The notes beneath the pieces are model-generated. The model was not told the origin of the DNA, ran no database searches, and saw nothing but the letters and a program-made list of their open reading frames with translations. 64,000 nt of DNA from Actinoplanes sp. L3-i22 (lineage in GTDB: Bacteria > Actinomycetota > Actinomycetes > Mycobacteriales > Micromonosporaceae): positions 2,984,501 through 3,048,500 of the forward strand of contig NZ_AP024745.1 of NCBI RefSeq assembly GCF_019704555.1, read 5' to 3'. Of this stretch, positions 1-8,615 are shown in pieces. Each line of letters begins with the position of its first letter. Positions within the stretch are counted from its first letter, which is position 1. The translations under genes and the position numbers were made by a program.

Positions 1-18
1 CTTCGACAGGAGGCCACC

Positions 19-684
19 ATGCCCACTCTTGACCGGCAGGAAGACGTCTTCGTCCTGGATCTCGGGGACACCGAGAACCGGTTCCACCCCGACTGGCTCG
101 ACGCCGTCAACGCCGCCCTCGACGAGGTGGAGAAGGCCGACGGGCACAAGGCCCTGGTCACCACGGCCACCGGTAAGTTCTTCTCGAACGGGCTCGACCT
201 CGACTGGCTCGGCGCGAACGGGGACAAGTACCGGGAGTACGCTGCCGCCGTACAAAATCTGCTCGCAAGGTTTTTGGCTCTTCCGGTTCCGACCGTGGCG
301 GCACTTCAGGGGCACACCTTCGCGGCCGGGGCGATGCTCGCGCTCGCGCACGACTTCCGGGTGATGCGGGCGGACCGCGGCTACTGGTGCCTGCCGGAGG
401 TCAACATCGGCATTCCGTTCACGCCCGGCATGTCGGCCCTGATCCAGAGTCGCCTGACGCCGCAGGTCGCGCACGAGGCGATGACAACCGGGCGACGGTA
501 CGGCGGGGACGAGGCGCTGGCCGCCCGGATCGTCGACCACGCGGTCGCCGAGGACGCCGTCCGGCCGACCGCCGTCAAGATCGCTTTCACGCTCGCGCCG
601 AACGCGGGGGAGACCCTGGGCACGATCAAGAACCGGATGTACGGCGGCGTGCTGGCGGCCCTGCGGGAGACCGCCGGGGCGTGA
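19..684 (+). CDS. Enoyl-CoA hydratase/isomerase (crotonase) family protein
   Basis: A 221-residue crotonase-fold enzyme, expected to act on acyl-CoA thioesters in the cytoplasm. The two oxyanion-hole segments are visible: FSNGLDL at residues 55-61 and GHTFAAGAM at 98-106. A Pro-Glu pair at 126-127 precedes VNIGIPF, where delta3-delta2 enoyl-CoA isomerases keep their catalytic Glu, so isomerase is somewhat more likely than hydratase. It is shorter than typical hydratases (about 255-265 residues), ending soon after the core. The ATG follows a strong AGGAGG at 7-12. The gene begins only 19 bases into the window, so upstream partners are not visible. Substrate cannot be assigned. Confidence 0.85.
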   Translation: MPTLDRQEDVFVLDLGDTENRFHPDWLDAVNAALDEVEKADGHKALVTTATGKFFSNGLDLDWLGANGDKYREYAAAVQNLLARFLALPVPTVAALQGHTFAAGAMLALAHDFRVMRADRGYWCLPEVNIGIPFTPGMSALIQSRLTPQVAHEAMTTGRRYGGDEALAARIVDHAVAEDAVRPTAVKIAFTLAPNAGETLGTIKNRMYGGVLAALRETAGA

Positions 685-811
685 CAATCGCCACGTCGGG
701 GCGGTGGTCCACGGCGGACCGGCCGGGCCAACGAATCCGCGATCATCTAAGTATTGTGCTTTTCGGCGAGTCGGATGCGGCTCGCTGAAAGACACTTTCG
801 ACGGGGGTTCC

Positions 812-1978
812 ATGTTCTCCATTCGACCTCGCGACGCCGCGATCGCCGGGCTGTCCGCGCTGGCCGTGGCGTTGCCGGCGGCGGCCGTTCCGGCGTTCGC
901 GGCGCCGCTGCCGCAGTCGGTCACGGCGGCCGCGGCCACCACGCCGGCGACCGATCGGTACCGGGTCCTGGTCCGCCGGCTCGCCGACCTGGACCCGCGG
1001 TGGGAGGTGCGGGCCGCGGCGTGGAACGCGCTGCTCAGCGACCTGCCGACCGCGGTCACCGCGTTCCTCAGCACCGGTGGCGGCTATGAGCAGGCCCGGA
1101 GCCGGGCGACGGCGGACGCGGCGCGCAACGATCTGGTCATCTCCCGGGCGATCCTCACCTCGACGCCGACCACCTCGCCGATCGTGTACCTGACGGCGAA
1201 CCGCGCGTCGCACGGCACGCTCGACGAGAAGGACCGGTACGTGCGGACCGGCCTGAAGGAGGCGCAGGCGCTGGACGCCGCGCACTCGCCGATCGAGGCC
1301 GCGAAGCAGCAGGCCAAGCTGGATCGGGACTACGTGACCGACCTCGCGGCGCACGCGCCCGGGGCGTGGGTGCGGGCGGCCGCGCAGCGGGCGATCCAGA
1401 AGGGCACCGACGCCGACATCGCGGAGTTCTTCAAGTACTCGTGGGCCAGCGCCTCCGACTGCGACCTGCAGTCGTTCCGGATGGACGCGATCGAGCAGGA
1501 GCAGCGGTACCGGCACCAGCTGGAGCAGCTGGTCACGCTGGCCCAGCAGGCGCAGGTGGCGTACGAGCAGGCCGCCGACGCGGCCAAGGCGAAGGCCGCC
1601 GAGGAGGCCAAGGCGGCCTGGAACACCGCCGCCGACCTGGCCGCCTCGACCCAGGCGACCTGGCAGGCGAACCAGGACCTGGCCACCACCCAGGCGCGGA
1701 TGTGGGCCGCGGTGCACGACTTCGCCCTGCTGGCCACCACCCAGCAGGACTGGTCGGCGATCGCGAACCAGGCGACCGGCGCGAACACCTCGTGGTCCGA
1801 CGAGCTGGCGTGGGCCCAGGACCAGGCCCAGCAGTGGACCGCGCTGGCCGAGTCGACCCGGGCGAGCGCCGAGGCGATCCCGGCGGACGGCTCGCCGTCA
1901 CCGTCGCCGTCGGTGACCCCGAGCGAGATCCCGAGCGAGTCCCCGACCGCGACGCCGTCCGAGTCGCCGGCCGCCTGA
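812..1978 (+). CDS. Secreted ALF-repeat protein with Pro/Ser/Thr-rich tail
   Basis: A 388-residue protein. I start it at the internal ATG at 812 because this gives a clean signal peptide (basic RPRD start, Ala/Val-rich core, PAFAAP cleavage region near residue 30); the frame is open further upstream. The body has ALF-type helical repeats (pattern WEVRAAAWNALLS...AFLSTGG and WVRAAAQRAI...FFKYSW), a family of unknown function common in actinobacterial secreted proteins. An Ala/Gln-rich predicted coiled coil follows at about residues 225-350. The C-terminus is a low-complexity Ser/Pro/Thr/Glu tail. It converges on another ALF protein across a shared terminator. No enzymatic motif is seen. Confidence 0.8.
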   Translation: MFSIRPRDAAIAGLSALAVALPAAAVPAFAAPLPQSVTAAAATTPATDRYRVLVRRLADLDPRWEVRAAAWNALLSDLPTAVTAFLSTGGGYEQARSRATADAARNDLVISRAILTSTPTTSPIVYLTANRASHGTLDEKDRYVRTGLKEAQALDAAHSPIEAAKQQAKLDRDYVTDLAAHAPGAWVRAAAQRAIQKGTDADIAEFFKYSWASASDCDLQSFRMDAIEQEQRYRHQLEQLVTLAQQAQVAYEQAADAAKAKAAEEAKAAWNTAADLAASTQATWQANQDLATTQARMWAAVHDFALLATTQQDWSAIANQATGANTSWSDELAWAQDQAQQWTALAESTRASAEAIPADGSPSPSPSVTPSEIPSESPTATPSESPAA

Positions 1979-1984
1979 CACAGA

Positions 1985-2020
1985 GAATCCCCCGGGCCGA
2001 AACGATGGCCCGGGGGATTC
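1985..2020. terminator. Bidirectional terminator hairpin
   Basis: A perfect 14-bp inverted repeat (arms 1985-1998 and 2007-2020, 8-nt loop) between the stop codons of two convergent genes. The position and perfect arms suit a shared bidirectional terminator. There is no long T-run, as is common in high-GC actinobacteria. Confidence 0.8.
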
Positions 2021-2038
2021 TTGCTGTCGCGGTGCGGG

Positions 2039-4024
2039 TCAGTTCTTCGTGCCGACCCAGCGCTGCTCGAGGTGCGTCGCGCCACCGCACGGCCACTGCA
2101 GCAGGTGCGCGCCGTCCTCCTTGGAGCCCGCCCCGATCGCCAGGCACTGCCCGCTGTTGGCGTTGCGGACCTCCAGCAGGCCGGAGCCGGCGTCGATCAC
2201 GTCCCAGGACTGCTCCAGGTGACTGGCGCCGCCACAGGTCCACTGCAGGGCGTGCGCGCCGTTCTCCTTGGAGCCCGATCCGATCGCCAGGCACAGGTTG
2301 GTCCGGTCGTTGCGGATCTCGCTGTACCCGTTGCCGAGCGCGTTGACGTGCCACTCGGCGTCGTTGGAGTCGGAGCAGGCGGTCTGCAGGATGTGCGCGC
2401 CGTTGGTCTGGTCGCCACCGTTGCTCAGGCACAGGCCGCTGTTCTTGTTGGCGATCCGCTGACCCGAGGTGCGGGCCTTGACGTTCACCGACTGCTCGGC
2501 GTGCCCGGCCGCGCACGGCCACTGGATGGCCTGGTCACCCTTGGTGGTGGAGGCGGAGCCGAAGGCCAGGCACTGACCGCTGTTGACGTTGCGCAGCTGG
2601 GTGTACCCGTTGCTGGCCTTGGTCAGCTGCCAGGCCTGCGCCGCGTTGGTCGCGCCGCAGCCCCACTGGACCAGGTCGGCCGCGTTGGACTTCGAGCCGC
2701 CGTAGACGGTCAGGCACATCTTGCTGTGGTCGTTGCGGACCTCGTAGCCGGTGCCGCGGGGCTGGATCCGCCAGTCCTGCTCGGGGCCGCCGTTGCAGCT
2801 CCACTGGATGACCGCGGCGCCCGCGGTGGTGGAGCCGGCCGAGACCGCCAGGCACTGGCTGTCGTGCTGCATGACCAGCGCGTTCACCGTCGTCACGCCG
2901 CGGGCCTTGTCCAGCGCCCGGGCGGTGTCCTGGCCCTTGTTCAGGAAGGTCTGCAGGGCCAGCGCGGTGTTCGTGGTCAGCGCCAGATCGGCGGCGGCGA
3001 CCAGGTTCGGCTGCTGGCCGTCGACCTTCGCGGCGTCCCGGATCGCGGTGGTCCGGGTGCGGTAGAGAGCCAGCTCGGCGGCCGCGGCGGTGGCCTCGTC
3101 GCGGGCGTTGGCCGCGGCGCCGCCGGTGAAGATGAAGTCCTTCAGCGCCTGCTCGACGTCGGCGTCCGGCGCGTTGAGCGCGGCCTGCGAGGCGAGCTGC
3201 ACCTCGATGCCCTTGGCCTGGGCGTGGATCTGCAGGACGTACTGCCGGTTCGGCGCGGCGATCAGCTCCTCGGTGACCGGGAGGAGCAGCAGCTGCAGCA
3301 GGGCCCGCTTGGCCGAGGCCAGCTGCGCGGCGAGCAGCTTGGCGGCCTGCTCGGCGTCGGACTGGGCGACCGCGTCGGCCAGGTCCTGGTCGGCGGCGGT
3401 CTTGGCGCCACCGGTGAGGAACGCGGTCCACTCGGTCTGCGTGGAACCCTCGGCGAAGGCCGCCTGCGCCGCGGCCTTCACGTGCGAGCCGTCCGCGGCG
3501 CGCTCCCAGACGGCGATGATGAAGTCGCGGTCGCTCTTCTCGATCAGCGCGGTCTCCGACGGGTCGAGCCCGACGATGACGGCGACCGACCGGCGCAGCG
3601 CCTTGGCCTGCTCGGCCGCGATCTCGACCCGCGCGTCGTCCTGCGCGGCGGTGAAGATGCCGGTGACGATGAAGTCGTAGGCGGCGGTGGTGTCGGTGGT
3701 GTCCCAGGCCCGCAGCGCGGCGCTCTGCACGAAGGTGCCCGGCGCGGCCGCGCGCCACAGCGCGAGCACGAAGTTCTGGTCGTCGAGGACCAGCATGTCG
3801 ATGTCCGGCAGGATGCCGAGGACGGCGGCCGCCTTGACCTTGTCCTCGGCGGACGCCAGGTTGGTCGGCTCGGCCACCGCCGACGCCGCGGCGGCGGCCG
3901 ACGTGCCCTCCGCCCACGCCGGCACGCTCAGACCCGCTGACACCACGGTCACCGCGAGACCGGCGGCCAAGACGCCGGCGCTCACCGAACGGCCCACTCC
4001 GGCCCATGATCTGACTGACAACAC
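2039..4024 (-). CDS. Secreted ALF-repeat protein with ricin-type beta-trefoil lectin repeats
   Basis: A 661-residue secreted protein. The start is a GTG preceded by GGGAG at a good distance. Residues 1-38 form a signal peptide ending near PAWAEG. Residues about 45-370 carry several ALF repeats (patterns such as DRDFIIAVWERAADGSHVKAA). From about residue 385 to the end there are repeated QxW-type beta-trefoil units (for example CLAVSAGSTTAGAAVIQWSC and CLAIGSGSKENGAHALQW), about six units or two ricin-type (CBM13-like) lectin domains. It probably binds carbohydrate outside the cell. It is convergent with the ALF protein at 812-1978, so related repeats lie tail to tail. No catalytic domain is visible. 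Confidence 0.85.
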   Translation of the reverse strand: MLSVRSWAGVGRSVSAGVLAAGLAVTVVSAGLSVPAWAEGTSAAAAASAVAEPTNLASAEDKVKAAAVLGILPDIDMLVLDDQNFVLALWRAAAPGTFVQSAALRAWDTTDTTAAYDFIVTGIFTAAQDDARVEIAAEQAKALRRSVAVIVGLDPSETALIEKSDRDFIIAVWERAADGSHVKAAAQAAFAEGSTQTEWTAFLTGGAKTAADQDLADAVAQSDAEQAAKLLAAQLASAKRALLQLLLLPVTEELIAAPNRQYVLQIHAQAKGIEVQLASQAALNAPDADVEQALKDFIFTGGAAANARDEATAAAAELALYRTRTTAIRDAAKVDGQQPNLVAAADLALTTNTALALQTFLNKGQDTARALDKARGVTTVNALVMQHDSQCLAVSAGSTTAGAAVIQWSCNGGPEQDWRIQPRGTGYEVRNDHSKMCLTVYGGSKSNAADLVQWGCGATNAAQAWQLTKASNGYTQLRNVNSGQCLAFGSASTTKGDQAIQWPCAAGHAEQSVNVKARTSGQRIANKNSGLCLSNGGDQTNGAHILQTACSDSNDAEWHVNALGNGYSEIRNDRTNLCLAIGSGSKENGAHALQWTCGGASHLEQSWDVIDAGSGLLEVRNANSGQCLAIGAGSKEDGAHLLQWPCGGATHLEQRWVGTKN

Positions 4025-4303
4025 CAGGAAGCTCCCAAAGAAGTCCGCGGCGGATCACGCCACTTCGGGAGCACACCGAACGAGATCAACCTCGCGGCGC
4101 CAACCCCCGTAGGCACCATCACGCCGATCGAAGAACCATCGCGACCAATGTAGATCACGGCCGATGTCTTGGTGTGCCCGGTCCGGGCGTTACGCGGCGT
4201 TCACTCAAACAGCCCGGTATGGCAGCTCGCTGCCCGGTGCTCTGCTGCCGCCCAGTTTGTCGGTATTTGTAAGCTAGTCTCGAACGCATGTACTATTTGC
4301 CGG

Positions 4304-6043
4304 GTGAAGGCGAAGCGGCGGAGGAAGGCGTTGCGGCCGATCGCTGCGCCGTTCGTCGTCGCCGCGCCTGCGGGCACCCGCATCCGGACGAGACTGCGGC
4401 CCAGCACCGGCGAGGCTGCTGTCCTGACACAGGTCGCAACCTTCCTCGGTGGGCTGTACCGGGCTGATCTGGCCGTCCGGGTCCGGCTCGGCAACGTGTC
4501 CGGCAAGGACACCCAGCGCACGCGACGCAAGCGGGAGTTGACCGCGGTCACGACCTCCCGGTGGGCCGGCTCGATCACCCGGACCGCCGAAGACCAATAC
4601 CAACTCGGCATGCGTGTTCTCGCGGCTGACGTGTCGAGCCTGGGTCAGGCCCTGATTACCTTGGACGCGCGGATCGGCGCCCCGGTCGGAGGCCGGGTCG
4701 GCCGGACATCCGGCTATGCCAGCCGCAGTGAGCGGGCCGCCAAGCAACAGCGCCGCCAAGCCTTGGCCGCCCGCGCCGCCGCCGCCCGAGACCGGCTGGC
4801 CGCCGGTCGTCCGGCGATCGTTGCGGGCGGACGCCGGCTGGCCAAGACCCGCCACCGGCTCGGCAGCGCCGGGCTCACCCAGGCGCAGTGGCGGGCCCGG
4901 TGGGACGCGGCCCGCATGTTCCTGACCGCCGACGGCGAGACCGGCGCCCCGCACGGCAACTACACCATCACCGTCACGCCCGGCGGCATCGTGTCAATCG
5001 CCCTGCCCGCCCCGCTCACGCATCTGGCGAACGCACCGCGCGGCCGATACCGGCTCACCGAACCGGTCGCGTTCACCCACCGAGCCGGGCAGTGGACCGA
5101 CCGGGTCACCGCCGACCAATCGGTGCGCTACGACATCCGCTTCGATGCGGTGCGGGGCCGCTGGTACCTGGACGCCTCCTGGACAGCCCCGACCTACACG
5201 CCCGGCCTGGACGCACTCGCCGACGGCAGGCTACTGGGCATCGACCTGAACGCCGACCACCTCGCCGCGCACGTCATCGACGCGCACGGCAACCCGGTCG
5301 GCACCCCGATCACCATCCCCCTCGACCTGACCGGCCCGGCCTCGCAACGCGACGGACGACTGCGTGCCGCGATCAGCCACGCCCTGCACCTCGCGCACCT
5401 CCACGGCTGCCCGGCGATCGCGATCGAGAACCTGGGCTTCGCCGACGCCCGCGCCACCGGCCGGGAGACCCTCGGCCGCGGCTCCCGGGGTAAACGGTTC
5501 CGGCGCACCGTCGCCGGGATCCCCACCGCACAGTTCCGCGACCGCCTCGCCGGCATGGCCTCCACCGCAGGGATCGCAGTGATCGCCGTCGACCCGGCAT
5601 ACACCTCTAAATGGGGCGGGCAGCATTGGAAACCCGCCCTCACCAGTAAGACTCCCACCGCGACCCGGCATCATGCCGCGGCGGTGGTGATCGCACGACG
5701 CGCCCACGGCTTCACGGCGCGGCGACGGTCAGGTGTCACCCGGACACGACCAGCGGATCGCGCTCGGGAAACTACCGGCCAGGCCGCACCCCGCGCCATG
5801 GGCGTGAGGGAACAACAGTTCGGGCTGGTCGAGACGGCACGCACCACACCCGTGGACAAGACGCGCCCGGCCTCGACCAGAGACTCCGGCGTTCCCCGGC
5901 CTCGAAGACCGCTCGCGAGGCCCCCGGCCCCCGGTCGGGACCAGCGTATTGACCAACTATGGCCGACACGCCAAGGAACGGTAACGTCCCGCTCGGAAGG
6001 GCCGAAGGACCCTGCCCGGCGGGGTCCCGGTGGAGGAACGTGA
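4304..6043 (+). CDS. TnpB-like RuvC-fold protein lacking the zinc ribbon (IS200/IS605 OrfB-related)
   Basis: The proposed GTG start gives 579 residues and the basic leader VKAKRRRKALRP; the frame is open further upstream. RuvC-I is LLGIDLNADH with Asp314, and RuvC-II is IAIENLGF with Glu375. The region corresponding to the TnpB zinc ribbon reads PAYTSKWGGQHW with no cysteine pairs. The RuvC-III position reads RHHAAAVVIARR (about 455-466) with no obvious acidic residue. The middle (about 120-200) is Arg/Ala-rich and probably helical. The last ~100 residues are Pro/Arg-rich and probably readthrough past the element end. No TnpA lies nearby. Members are usually annotated as transposase or TnpB-related; transposition by this copy alone is unlikely. 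Confidence 0.7.
   Translation: MKAKRRRKALRPIAAPFVVAAPAGTRIRTRLRPSTGEAAVLTQVATFLGGLYRADLAVRVRLGNVSGKDTQRTRRKRELTAVTTSRWAGSITRTAEDQYQLGMRVLAADVSSLGQALITLDARIGAPVGGRVGRTSGYASRSERAAKQQRRQALAARAAAARDRLAAGRPAIVAGGRRLAKTRHRLGSAGLTQAQWRARWDAARMFLTADGETGAPHGNYTITVTPGGIVSIALPAPLTHLANAPRGRYRLTEPVAFTHRAGQWTDRVTADQSVRYDIRFDAVRGRWYLDASWTAPTYTPGLDALADGRLLGIDLNADHLAAHVIDAHGNPVGTPITIPLDLTGPASQRDGRLRAAISHALHLAHLHGCPAIAIENLGFADARATGRETLGRGSRGKRFRRTVAGIPTAQFRDRLAGMASTAGIAVIAVDPAYTSKWGGQHWKPALTSKTPTATRHHAAAVVIARRAHGFTARRRSGVTRTRPADRARETTGQAAPRAMGVREQQFGLVETARTTPVDKTRPASTRDSGVPRPRRPLARPPAPGRDQRIDQLWPTRQGTVTSRSEGPKDPARRGPGGGT
5898..5922. repeat. Hairpin in the 3' part of the TnpB-like gene
   Basis: Seven-bp perfect arms (5898-5904 and 5916-5922) within the low-complexity 3' end of the TnpB-like frame. 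IS200/IS605 elements usually have subterminal hairpins here and, for active TnpB, a guide RNA overlapping the gene's 3' end. This is only a position-based candidate. GC-rich DNA yields such hairpins easily. Confidence 0.3.
5998..6012 (-). promoter_or_regulatory. Candidate DevR/DosR box upstream of phosphoketolase
   Basis: On the minus strand this 15-mer reads GGGTCCTTCGGCCCT. It differs at two positions from the DosR-box form GGGACTTNNGGCCCT and at two positions from the box-like sequence in front of the acg-type gene at 14760-14774. It lies 64 bases upstream of the phosphoketolase start and inside the terminal codons of the TnpB-like frame. A 6-bp-arm hairpin (6007-6027) overlaps it. A devRS pair lies 10 kb away in the same window. 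Confidence 0.45.
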
Positions 6044-6075
6044 AGATCGACGAAGCCTTCAGGGAAGGAAAGATC

Positions 6076-8484
6076 GTGACCGTTGTACTCGACCACGAGG
6101 ACCTGGTGCGTAGGCTCGCACACCCCGACGACGCCGAGGTCGCGAGCCTCGACGCATGGTGGCGGGCGAACAACTATCTCACCGTCGGCCAGATCTACCT
6201 GCAGGCCAACCCGCTGCTGCGCGAGCCGCTGCGGCCCGAGCACATCAAGCCACGGCTGCTCGGCCACTGGGGGACCAGCCCCGGCCTGTCGTTCGTCTAC
6301 GCGCACGTGTCCCGGCTGATCCGGGCCACCGGCCAGGAGGCGATCTACCTGGCCGGCCCGGGGCACGGCGGCCCGGCCCTGGTCGCCGCCGGCTACCTGG
6401 AGGGGACGTACTCGGAGGTCTACCCGAAGGTCGGCCAGGACGAGGAGGGCATGCTCAAGCTGTTCCGGCAGTTCTCCAGCCCGGGCGGCATCCCCAGCCA
6501 CGTGAGCGTGACCACGCCCGGCTCGATCCACGAGGGCGGCGAGCTCGGCTACGTGCTGGTGCACGCGTTCGGTTCGGTGATGGACAACCCGGACCTGCTG
6601 ACCATCGCGGTGGTCGGCGACGGCGAGGCGGAGACCGGCCCGCTGGAGGGGTCGTGGAAGGGCGTCTCGTTCATCAACCCGGAGCACGACGGCGCGGTCC
6701 TGCCGATCCTGCACCTGAACGGCGCCAAGATCGCCGGCCCGACGGTGCTGGCCCGCAAGGACCCGGCCGAGGTGCGCAAGCTGCTCGAGGGCCACGGCTA
6801 CGACGTCATCGAGATCGGCGGGGACGACCTGCCCGGCATGCACCACCGGTTCGCCGAGGGCCTGGCCACGGCGTGGGGCCGGATCCGCGCGATCCAGGCG
6901 GCGGCGCGCGGTGGGGACTGGGACGGGTCCCGGCCGCACTGGCCACTGATCATCCTCCGTACGCCCAAGGGTTGGACCGGTCCGGAAATTGTCGACGGCA
7001 TCACCGTCGGTGGCACCTGGCGCGCTCACCAGGTCCCGTTGTCGGGCGTCAAGGACAACCCGGATCACCTGCGGATGCTCGAGGAGTGGATGCGGTCCTA
7101 CCGGCCGGAGGAGCTGTTCGACGCCACCGGTGCGCCGGCCGGCCCGGTCCGCGCCCTGGCGCCCGACGGTGACCTGCGGATGAGCGCCAGCCCGCACGCC
7201 AACGGCGGCCGCCTCACCCGGGATCTGGACCTGCCGGACTTCCGGGACTACGCGGTCGAGGTGAAGGCGCCGGCGTCCGGGCGTGCCGAGTCCACCCGCA
7301 AGCTGGGCGAGATGATGCGCGACATCTACACCCGCAACGACGACCGGTTCCGGCTGTTCTGCCCGGACGAGACGAACTCGAACCGGCTCGGCGCGGTCTT
7401 CGAGGTCTCCGACCGCGGCTTCATGGAGACGGTCACGCCGGCGGACGTCAAGATCAGTCGCAGCGGCCGGGTGATGGAGGTGCTCTCCGAGCACAACTGC
7501 CACGGCTGGCTGGAGGGCTACACGCTCACCGGGCGGCACGGCATGTTCGCCACCTACGAGGCGTTCGCCATGGTCAGCGCGTCGCAGACGATCCAGCACG
7601 GCAAGTGGCTGGAGGAGGCCCGGCACCTGGGCTGGCGGGAGAAGGTCCCGAGCCTGAACATCCTGCTCACCTCGACGGCCTGGCGCAACGACCACAACGG
7701 GTTCTCGCACCAGGGGCCCGGCCTGATCCAGAACGTGCTGACCCAGCGCGGCGACGTGGCCCGGGTCTACCTGCCGCCGGACGCGAACACGCTGCTCTCG
7801 GTCGCCGACCACTGCTTCCGGTCCCGGTCGTACATCAATCTGATCGTCATCGACAAGCAGCCGCAGCTGCAGTTCCTCACCATGGACCAGGCGATCGAGC
7901 ACTGCGCGCAGGGGGCCGGCGTCTGGGAGTGGGCCGGCACCGACGACGGCACCAGCGACCCGGACATCGTGCTGGCCTGCGCCGGCGACGTGGTCACCAT
8001 GGAGACGGTGGCCGCCGCGCGGATCCTGATGGAGAAGCTGCCGAAGTTGCGGACCCGGGTCGTCAACGTGGTCGACCTGATGACCCTGCCGCGGCCGAAG
8101 GACCACCCGCACGGCATGAGCGAGACGCTGTTCCGCGAGCTGTTCACCGAGCGGGTGGACGTGGTGTTCGCCTTCCACGGCTACCCGGGCGCGATCCACC
8201 AGCTGGTGCACGGCCGGCCGGACGCCGACCGGTTCCGGGTCCGCGGCTTCATCGAGGAGGGCACGACCACCACGCCGTTCGACATGACGGTGCGGAACAA
8301 GGCCTCGCGATACCACCTGGTGATCGACGCGATCAACAACGCCCGGCGGCTGCCGGCCGGCGCGTCCGAGGTGAAGGCGTGGTGCGAGGCGCAGCTCGAG
8401 AAGCACGCGGCCTACGTCGTCGAGCACCTGGAGGACATGCCTGAGGTGCGGGATTGGTCACTCGGGGACTGGGCGCAGAGTTGA
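6076..8484 (+). CDS. xfp: Phosphoketolase (xylulose-5-phosphate/fructose-6-phosphate)
   Basis: An 802-residue thiamine-diphosphate enzyme of the usual phosphoketolase length. It cleaves xylulose 5-phosphate (and often fructose 6-phosphate) with phosphate to acetyl phosphate and an aldose phosphate. Characteristic segments are YLTVGQIYLQANPLLREPL near the N-terminus, the substrate loop LGHWGTSPGL, the ThDP motif GDGEAETGPLEGSWKG with a downstream NGAKIAGPT, and HNGFSHQGPG. I chose GTG 6076, preceded by AAGGAAAG, because family members begin about 25 residues before the WWRANNYL motif. The frame is open back to 5959, inside the TnpB-like gene. A DosR-box-like site upstream suggests hypoxic induction. 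A terminator follows. Confidence 0.95.
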   Translation: MTVVLDHEDLVRRLAHPDDAEVASLDAWWRANNYLTVGQIYLQANPLLREPLRPEHIKPRLLGHWGTSPGLSFVYAHVSRLIRATGQEAIYLAGPGHGGPALVAAGYLEGTYSEVYPKVGQDEEGMLKLFRQFSSPGGIPSHVSVTTPGSIHEGGELGYVLVHAFGSVMDNPDLLTIAVVGDGEAETGPLEGSWKGVSFINPEHDGAVLPILHLNGAKIAGPTVLARKDPAEVRKLLEGHGYDVIEIGGDDLPGMHHRFAEGLATAWGRIRAIQAAARGGDWDGSRPHWPLIILRTPKGWTGPEIVDGITVGGTWRAHQVPLSGVKDNPDHLRMLEEWMRSYRPEELFDATGAPAGPVRALAPDGDLRMSASPHANGGRLTRDLDLPDFRDYAVEVKAPASGRAESTRKLGEMMRDIYTRNDDRFRLFCPDETNSNRLGAVFEVSDRGFMETVTPADVKISRSGRVMEVLSEHNCHGWLEGYTLTGRHGMFATYEAFAMVSASQTIQHGKWLEEARHLGWREKVPSLNILLTSTAWRNDHNGFSHQGPGLIQNVLTQRGDVARVYLPPDANTLLSVADHCFRSRSYINLIVIDKQPQLQFLTMDQAIEHCAQGAGVWEWAGTDDGTSDPDIVLACAGDVVTMETVAAARILMEKLPKLRTRVVNVVDLMTLPRPKDHPHGMSETLFRELFTERVDVVFAFHGYPGAIHQLVHGRPDADRFRVRGFIEEGTTTTPFDMTVRNKASRYHLVIDAINNARRLPAGASEVKAWCEAQLEKHAAYVVEHLEDMPEVRDWSLGDWAQS

Positions 8485-8501
8485 TCTAGGAGGGTTTGAG
8501 C

Positions 8502-8535
8502 ATCTCTCCGCCTAAGAAAGTGTGGGCGGAGAGAT
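8502..8535 (+). terminator. Terminator hairpin after phosphoketolase
   Basis: An 11-bp perfect inverted repeat (arms 8502-8512 and 8525-8535, 12-nt loop) 17 bases past the phosphoketolase stop, followed by a T/C-rich stretch. Confidence 0.75.
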
Positions 8536-8615
8536 ACTTCACCCTTTCTTTCGACGCCGGATAACGCGAAGGTGAATGACACACGCCTACTCGACGTTGA
8601 GGAAGGGGACCCCGG

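Noticed and set aside
5959..6075. Upstream ATG start for phosphoketolase at 5959, or GTG at 6040.
   Set aside because: These add residues absent from the family. GTG 6040 has its ribosome site only 3 bases away and overlaps the TnpB-like stop. GTG 6076 fits the family length and has AAGGAAAG.
5671..8427. A 918-codon minus-strand frame opposite phosphoketolase.
   Set aside because: No family features; the plus strand encodes an unmistakable phosphoketolase with all motifs.
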